NCBI GenBank assembly: GCA_910585855.1
Contig: CAJUGZ010000047.1
Coordinates: 1 to 19,452, forward strand
DNA from: an uncultured Lachnospiraceae bacterium
Lineage (GTDB): Bacteria; Bacillota_A; Clostridia; Lachnospirales; Lachnospiraceae
Length of the DNA: 19,452 bases
Reading direction: 5' to 3'
Below are positions 15,524 through 19,452 of this stretch, piece by piece (the stretch's first letter is position 1; each line of letters begins with the position of its first letter). Made by a program: the position numbers and the translations under genes. Under the pieces are notes generated by a model. It was not told the DNA's origin, searched no databases, and saw nothing but the letters and a program-made list of their open reading frames with translations.

Positions 15524-15662
15524 CATAAGTCAAAAAATAGGTTTGCGAAGAACCATTATTTCCCGTCGGCACTTGGGTGCTGTATTTTAGCACCTTATGT
15601 GTCCGTTACGAGGAAATACTAAGCGCAAGCGGGTTCGGAGCAAATCTATTTTTTGACTTATG
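15524..15662. repeat. Palindromic element, copy 2
   Basis: Arms at 15524-15546 and 15640-15662 are reverse complements with one mismatch in 23. The core matches copy 1 (13314-13462) in reverse orientation. At the tip GGTGCT (15576-15581) pairs with AGCACC (15589-15594) around GTATTTT. Compared with copy 1, several stem positions have changed on both sides so that pairing is kept. It lies 25 bases after the regulator stop and may end both convergent transcripts. A 60-codon frame here (15577-15759) is an artefact of the repeat. Confidence 0.85.
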
Positions 15663-15735
15663 TGTCCGATATAAGAATCACTATAGGAGCGATTTTTTAT
15701 TGTATTTAAAGATTAAGTTTATTTTTTTGATATTT

Positions 15736-15888
15736 TTAGAAATAATCAGATTCATCTAAATCAGAGCAAGGAGCAATACCTTCTTCTCCATATTCACCTG
15801 TAGGTTCAACCGGAACGAAAATAGTACATAAAGATAAAGTAAGGGTTGCTGCTAACATTAATGCGGTAATACGTCTAATTGTTTCCAT
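15736..15888 (-). CDS. Small exported peptide, candidate signal for the HTH-TPR regulator
   Basis: Fifty codons read on the minus strand. AGGAGG ends about seven bases before the ATG, an excellent site. The product starts METIRRITALMLAATLTLSL, a basic N-region and hydrophobic core typical of a signal peptide, continues CTIFVPVEP, and ends with an acidic tail (TGEYGEEGIAP, CSDLDESDYF). A possible -35/-10 pair lies at 15923-15950. The layout, short secreted precursor beside an HTH-TPR regulator, recalls PapR, NprX and Phr-type signals, where the C-terminal end is released and re-imported. It could instead be an unrelated small secreted or membrane protein. I recognise no family. Coding status is well supported by the ribosome binding site and the amino-acid pattern; the signalling role is inference. 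Confidence 0.7.
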   Translation of the reverse strand: METIRRITALMLAATLTLSLCTIFVPVEPTGEYGEEGIAPCSDLDESDYF

Positions 15889-15922
15889 TTTAATAACCTC
15901 CTGAGTATCTAATAAAATTTAA

Positions 15923-15950
15923 ACGATAAAGTTAATGGTTTTATTGACAA
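15923..15950 (-). promoter_or_regulatory. Possible promoter of the small peptide gene
   Basis: Read on the minus strand, TTGTCA (15950-15945) and TATCGT (15928-15923) are 16 bases apart, leaving a leader of roughly 25-30 bases before the ATG. The -10 matches four of six positions. Confidence 0.4.
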
Positions 15951-16052
15951 TAATAAATAAGCAGGCAAATAAGACACTAGTAATTATAATATTTAATTTA
16001 TTTTTACATTTATAGCTATAAAATTATTTTTTGTAAAGTTACTTATTTATCA

Positions 16053-16080
16053 TTGACAATTTTCTTAAGTATAGTAAAAT
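16053..16080 (+). promoter_or_regulatory. Promoter directly upstream of a long hairpin
   Basis: A perfect TTGACA at 16053-16058 and TAAAAT at 16075-16080 are 16 bases apart. The predicted start falls at the first base of the hairpin at 16087. Confidence 0.5.
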
Positions 16081-16086
16081 CATTTA

Positions 16087-16162
16087 AAAAAAAACATGAT
16101 TTTTTCGGGGTTTTTTATTAAGAATTGTTAATAATTTTGCCCGAAAATGTCATGTTTTTTTT
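16087..16162. terminator. Long inverted repeat, bidirectional terminator or small structured RNA
   Basis: Arms at 16087-16109 and 16140-16162 pair at 21 of 23 positions (AAAAAAAACATGA against TCATGTTTTTTTT, and TTTTCGGG against CCCGAAAA). The 30-base loop contains a second dyad, TTATTAA and TTAATAA. With a T run at each end it can end transcripts from either side. With the promoter at 16053-16080 it could also be a 75-base RNA in its own right. Confidence 0.6.
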
Positions 16163-16593
16163 GCAGATAAGGAAGTAAAATAGGGATGAATATATTTTAC
16201 AGCAGATATAGAGTCTTAGAAATTATTGTTTGCGCTGATATGATCTGAGTGAGAGATATTCTATTTGTTGTAGGGAGGAAACGGACGGAGAAAAGGGGGA
16301 GTAAGAAGAGAGCGGTTGAGTAAGATGCACGAAGGTTATTGATAACGGTTTAGGGCTGTACGACAAGCAGAAAAAAACAGATTTTTTCTTTTAGCTAACC
16401 ATAACAGAACTTGCAGTCATAGATTGTTTGAAGATGAAATGAAGTAAGTCAGAAAGACGCTTTTGGAAGAGGGAAAAAGCTATCTCTGATGAATACCCGT
16501 TATTCGCATAAAGCTAATGCGGATAATTGTTTTGTGTGGTGTGGAAAGAAAGATAGGAGAAGCAGCACAAAAAAGCCATATGACAGATAAAAG
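16163..16593. other. Mostly non-coding stretch with one possible short ORF
   Basis: About 430 bases without a recognisable gene or RNA family. The segment near 16216-16250 faintly resembles 7391-7425 (both have AGAAA, then GTTT, GCTG, TGATCT). The one frame worth noting is 33 codons at 16489-16590, beginning MNTRYSHKANADN and ending KKPYDR, which stops three bases before the terminator stem. It has no Shine-Dalgarno sequence at proper distance. Confidence 0.4.
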
Positions 16594-16625
16594 AGTGCCT
16601 GACAACCGGGGTCAGGTACTTTTTA
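16594..16625 (+). terminator. Intrinsic terminator upstream of the GTPase-nuclease gene
   Basis: AGTGCCTGAC (16594-16603) pairs with GTCAGGTACT (16611-16620), with one G-T pair, around AACCGGG, and TTTTATTT follows. It separates the non-coding stretch from the next gene, or acts as an attenuator in its leader if transcription comes from upstream. Confidence 0.8.
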
Positions 16626-16654
16626 TTTCCCAGCTTTCCTCTTTTACAAAAACA

Positions 16655-16663
16655 TGATATAAT
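16655..16663 (+). promoter_or_regulatory. Extended -10 promoter of the GTPase-nuclease gene
   Basis: TGATATAAT combines the TGN extension with a perfect -10. The -35 region at the right distance, TTTCCT at 16635-16640, is poor. Transcription would start near 16670, after the terminator at 16594-16625. Confidence 0.55.
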
Positions 16664-16696
16664 TTCTCTATCAATTAACAAAAGGAAAGGCTATTT

Positions 16697-19387
16697 ATGA
16701 AAAAGTGTTGTATAGGTGTATTAGCACATGTAGATGCAGGAAAGACTACTTTATCGGAAGCAATCCTATATCTGAGCAAAAGTATAAGAAAGTTAGGAAG
16801 AGTAGATAATAAGGATGCTTTTTTTGATACCTATGCGTTAGAACGGCAAAGAGGAATTACTATATTTTCAAAGCAGGCGCAAATAAAGCGAAATCATATA
16901 GAACTGACACTTTTAGATACACCGGGGCATGTGGATTTTTCCGCAGAGATGGAACGAACCTTGCAAGTATTAGATTATGCTATATTGATTATCAGTGGTG
17001 CAGACGGAGTGCAGGGTCATACAGAAACACTTTGGAGGCTGTTAAACTATTATCAGATTCCGGTTTTTTTATTTGTAAATAAAATGGATCAGGCAGGAGT
17101 GGAACAAGCTCCGATTTTAGAGGAATTAAAAAAACGTTTGGATTCAAACTGTGTAGTATTTGGCAAAGAAACAGCAACAGAAGCTGACAGAACCGAATTT
17201 TTAGAAAGTATAGCACTCTGTGAAGAAAGCCTGTTAAATCATTATTTTGAAACTGGTCAAATCGAACAGGAAGAGATAAGCAGATTAATCAAAGAGCGAA
17301 AATTATATCCCTGCTATTTTGGCTCAGCATTAAAATTACAGGGAGTGGAGGAACTTCTAGAAGGGATAGAAACGTATACCATACAGCCAAACTATCAAGA
17401 AGAATTTGCTGCCAAAGTATTTAAAATAGCAAGAGATGATCAGGGAAATCGTTTAACTTATATGAAAATCACTGGAGGAAACCTAAAAACCCGTACGATA
17501 ATCGGTTCAGAAAAGGTAAATCAGATCCGAATTTATTCAGGAACAAAGTATGAAGCGGTAAATGAAGCAGCAGCCGGAACAATATGTGCAGTAACCGGAT
17601 TAACAGAAAGCTATCCGGGAGAGGGATTTGGCAGTGAAATCTCTTCAAAAGAATCAATATTAGAACCTGTTCTCACATACCGCATCTATTTTCCAGAAAA
17701 CTGTAATATGCATACTATATTATCAAATTTAAAACAGTTAGAGGAAGAAGATCCGAAACTTCATATTATATGGAACGAACAATTAGCAGAAATTCAAGTA
17801 CAAATAATGGGAGAAGTCCAGTTAGAGATACTAAAAAGCCTGATAAAAGAACGTTTTCATCTGGAAGTAACGTTTGGTACAGGAACGATTTTATATAAAG
17901 AAACAATAGAGGGAAGCATAGAAGGTGTAGGACATTTTGAACCTCTCTGCCACTATGCAGAAGTCCATCTTCTTATAGAAGCTGCCGAAAGAGGAAGTGG
18001 ACTCTCTTTTGCATCTATTGTAAAAGAAGATGATTTGGATCGAAACTGGCAGCGTTTGATTCTTACTCATCTAAAAGAAAAAGTTCACAAAGGAGTACTG
18101 ACAGGATCTCCTATTACTGATATAAAATTTACACTTATAGCTGGAAAAGCACATTTAAAGCATACGGAAGGCGGTGACTTTAGAGAAGCAACGTATCGTG
18201 CTGTAAGACAGGGGCTTATGCAGGCAAAGTCTGTTTTATTAGAACCCTATTATGCCTATCGTCTGGAAGTTCCGTCAGAACTGTTAGGAAGAGCCATTCA
18301 TGATATGGAGCGAAGAAACAGCAGCTTTCAGCCTCCGCAGTTAAACGGAGAAACAGCAGTTTTAGAAGGTACTGCACCAGTTTCAGCCCTAAGAGATTAT
18401 CAGGCAGAGTTAATATCTTATTCAAAAGGAAAAGGCAGATTAACCTGTACTATGCAAGGATATGCACCATGTCATAATCCAGAAGAAATCATAAAAACCA
18501 TCGGTTATGATCCAGAAGCAGATATAGAAAATCCGTCCGGTTCGGTTTTTTGTTCTCATGGAGCAGGTTTTTATGTAGATTGGACAGAGGTAAAGGACTA
18601 TATGCATTTGGAAGAATATAAAAAGCCAGAAGAAATTGAAAAATCAGAAATCCAAGAAACTCAGCCACAGGAAGTAATATCCGAAATAAAGTCTGATGAT
18701 CTGAAAAAAAAACGAAAAAATGAACTGTCAGAATCAGAAGAAAAGGAACTAAAAGAAATCTTTACCCGCACCTATGGAGTAAGTAAAAAAAATAGGCAAA
18801 CACCCGGAGGGAATATACAAGTAAAAAGAAAAGAATATCAACCCAAGGAAAAGGAAGAAAAACCAGAGGAATATTTATTAATAGATGGCTATAATATAAT
18901 ATTTGCCTGGGATGAACTAAAGGAGTTGGCAGAAAAAAATATCGACAGTGCCAGAAGCCGTTTAATAGATATTATGTGTAATTATCAGGGTTTTAAAAAA
19001 TGTCATGTAATATTGGTATTTGATGCTTATAAAGTAGTAGGATTTCCGGGAGAAATGCAGAAATATCACAATATCCATATAGTTTATACTAAAGAAGCAG
19101 AAACTGCCGATCAATATATTGAAAAATTGGCGCATAAAATAGGAAATAAATATCACGTAACAGTAGCGACATCCGATTGTTTGATTCAGCTTATTATTAT
19201 GGGACAAGGATGTAGCAGAATGTCGGCAGCGGAACTAAAAGAAGAAGTAGAAGAAGTAAACAGACAGATTCGAATGGAATATTTAGAAAAACAAAAGAAA
19301 AATAAACAGTATCTCTTTGATGGTGTAGAGGAAGAAATGAAAGAACGAATTGAAGAAGTAAGGTTGGGGAAAAGAGAAAAGATTTAA
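16697..19387 (+). CDS. Tet(M)/EF-G-like GTPase fused to a YacP/Rae1-type NYN ribonuclease
   Basis: The 896-residue protein has two parts. Residues 1-640 are a translational GTPase of the ribosomal-protection type: HVDAGKT at 11-17, RGIT at 52-55, DTPGH at 74-78, NKMD at 128-131, GSA at 209-211, then EF-G-like domains II-V ending SGSVFCSHGAGF. In domain IV, the place where Tet(M) has its YSPVSTPADFR loop reads KHTEGGDFR (488-496), so tetracycline release is doubtful. A charged linker (about 641-720) leads to a YacP domain: LLIDGYN with Asp730, VFDAYK with Asp776, AETADQYIEK with Asp805, ATSD with Asp827, and GCSRMSAAEL. YacP (Rae1) of Bacillus cuts mRNA in the ribosomal A site. AGGAAAGG lies six bases before ATG 16697. 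I infer a ribosome-acting factor that joins A-site GTPase and mRNA cleavage; resistance annotation would be unsafe. Confidence 0.88.
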   Translation: MKKCCIGVLAHVDAGKTTLSEAILYLSKSIRKLGRVDNKDAFFDTYALERQRGITIFSKQAQIKRNHIELTLLDTPGHVDFSAEMERTLQVLDYAILIISGADGVQGHTETLWRLLNYYQIPVFLFVNKMDQAGVEQAPILEELKKRLDSNCVVFGKETATEADRTEFLESIALCEESLLNHYFETGQIEQEEISRLIKERKLYPCYFGSALKLQGVEELLEGIETYTIQPNYQEEFAAKVFKIARDDQGNRLTYMKITGGNLKTRTIIGSEKVNQIRIYSGTKYEAVNEAAAGTICAVTGLTESYPGEGFGSEISSKESILEPVLTYRIYFPENCNMHTILSNLKQLEEEDPKLHIIWNEQLAEIQVQIMGEVQLEILKSLIKERFHLEVTFGTGTILYKETIEGSIEGVGHFEPLCHYAEVHLLIEAAERGSGLSFASIVKEDDLDRNWQRLILTHLKEKVHKGVLTGSPITDIKFTLIAGKAHLKHTEGGDFREATYRAVRQGLMQAKSVLLEPYYAYRLEVPSELLGRAIHDMERRNSSFQPPQLNGETAVLEGTAPVSALRDYQAELISYSKGKGRLTCTMQGYAPCHNPEEIIKTIGYDPEADIENPSGSVFCSHGAGFYVDWTEVKDYMHLEEYKKPEEIEKSEIQETQPQEVISEIKSDDLKKKRKNELSESEEKELKEIFTRTYGVSKKNRQTPGGNIQVKRKEYQPKEKEEKPEEYLLIDGYNIIFAWDELKELAEKNIDSARSRLIDIMCNYQGFKKCHVILVFDAYKVVGFPGEMQKYHNIHIVYTKEAETADQYIEKLAHKIGNKYHVTVATSDCLIQLIIMGQGCSRMSAAELKEEVEEVNRQIRMEYLEKQKKNKQYLFDGVEEEMKERIEEVRLGKREKI

Positions 19388-19399
19388 GATTTCTAAGGG

Positions 19400-19452
19400 G
19401 GGACGCCAGATTCGAAAACGGTGGGCAGCCTGCTGTTCCGGTTTCCAAAAAG
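19400..19452. repeat. Start of another copy of the palindromic repeat, cut by the window end
   Basis: GGACGCCAGATTCGAAAACG and the following bases match 6991-7051 with about four differences and one small indel. Bases 19405-19433 are the exact reverse complement of 7302-7330. It begins about 12 bases after the GTPase-nuclease stop. Confidence 0.75.

Noticed and set aside
15577..15759. 60-codon frame on the plus strand
   Set aside because: It runs through palindromic element copy 2 and overlaps the better supported minus-strand peptide gene.
16163..16593. Possible tmRNA, RNase P RNA or 6S RNA
   Set aside because: I could not find the conserved cores of these RNAs by eye; only a terminator and a weak short frame are visible.
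16697..19387. Straight annotation as a tetracycline resistance protein
   Set aside because: The domain IV loop that matters in Tet(M) is different and the protein carries an extra nuclease domain; similarity to Tet(M) alone does not show resistance.

Overview
This window looks like a chromosomal stretch from a low-GC Gram-positive anaerobe of the Clostridia, most likely Lachnospiraceae. The AT-rich intergenic DNA, strong AGGAGG-type ribosome binding sites, TTGACA/TATAAT-type promoters and the style of the encoded proteins (MLYQI-type ABC-F protein, RecB-nuclease/XPD helicase, long HTH-TPR regulator, Tet-like GTPase with a YacP tail) support this. I cannot name the species. No rRNA, tRNA or CRISPR array was seen.

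Left part (1-6006). A decayed transglutaminase-like/MORN-repeat gene is followed by a GH13 oligo-1,6-glucosidase-type enzyme. A hairpin terminator separates this from a two-gene unit: a PD-(D/E)XK nuclease fused to an iron-sulphur XPD/DinG-type helicase, with a LexA-like box in front, and a LysR-type regulator starting 12 bases after it.

Middle (6007-11046), an accessory-looking region. It holds an orphan Imm26-like immunity protein, a block of palindromic repeats, the broken 5' end of an unidentified gene abutting a 3'-truncated secreted metallopeptidase (basic secretory protein type), a tightly overlapping XRE / ImmA-IrrE metallopeptidase / PIN-domain operon with a strong promoter, and a solo IS607-family serine recombinase without TnpB.

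Right part (11047-19452). An ABC-F ATPase ends in a clear terminator. Next come a 625-residue regulator built from two HTH-TPR units in tandem and, convergent to it, a previously easy-to-miss 50-codon gene for a small exported peptide. The two are separated by a palindromic element. A hairpin-rich non-coding stretch follows. The last gene is an EF-G/Tet(M)-like GTPase fused to a YacP/Rae1-type NYN ribonuclease.

Dispersed palindromic elements occur in nearly every intergenic gap (1-40, 2592-2649, 6010-6115, 6991-7335, 13314-13462, 15524-15662, 19400-19452). Two of them (13314-13462 and 15524-15662) share a core with compensatory base changes in the stems, which argues for selected secondary structure. 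The observations I rate highest are the GTPase-nuclease fusion, the tandem HTH-TPR regulator with its candidate signal peptide, and the covarying palindromic element.
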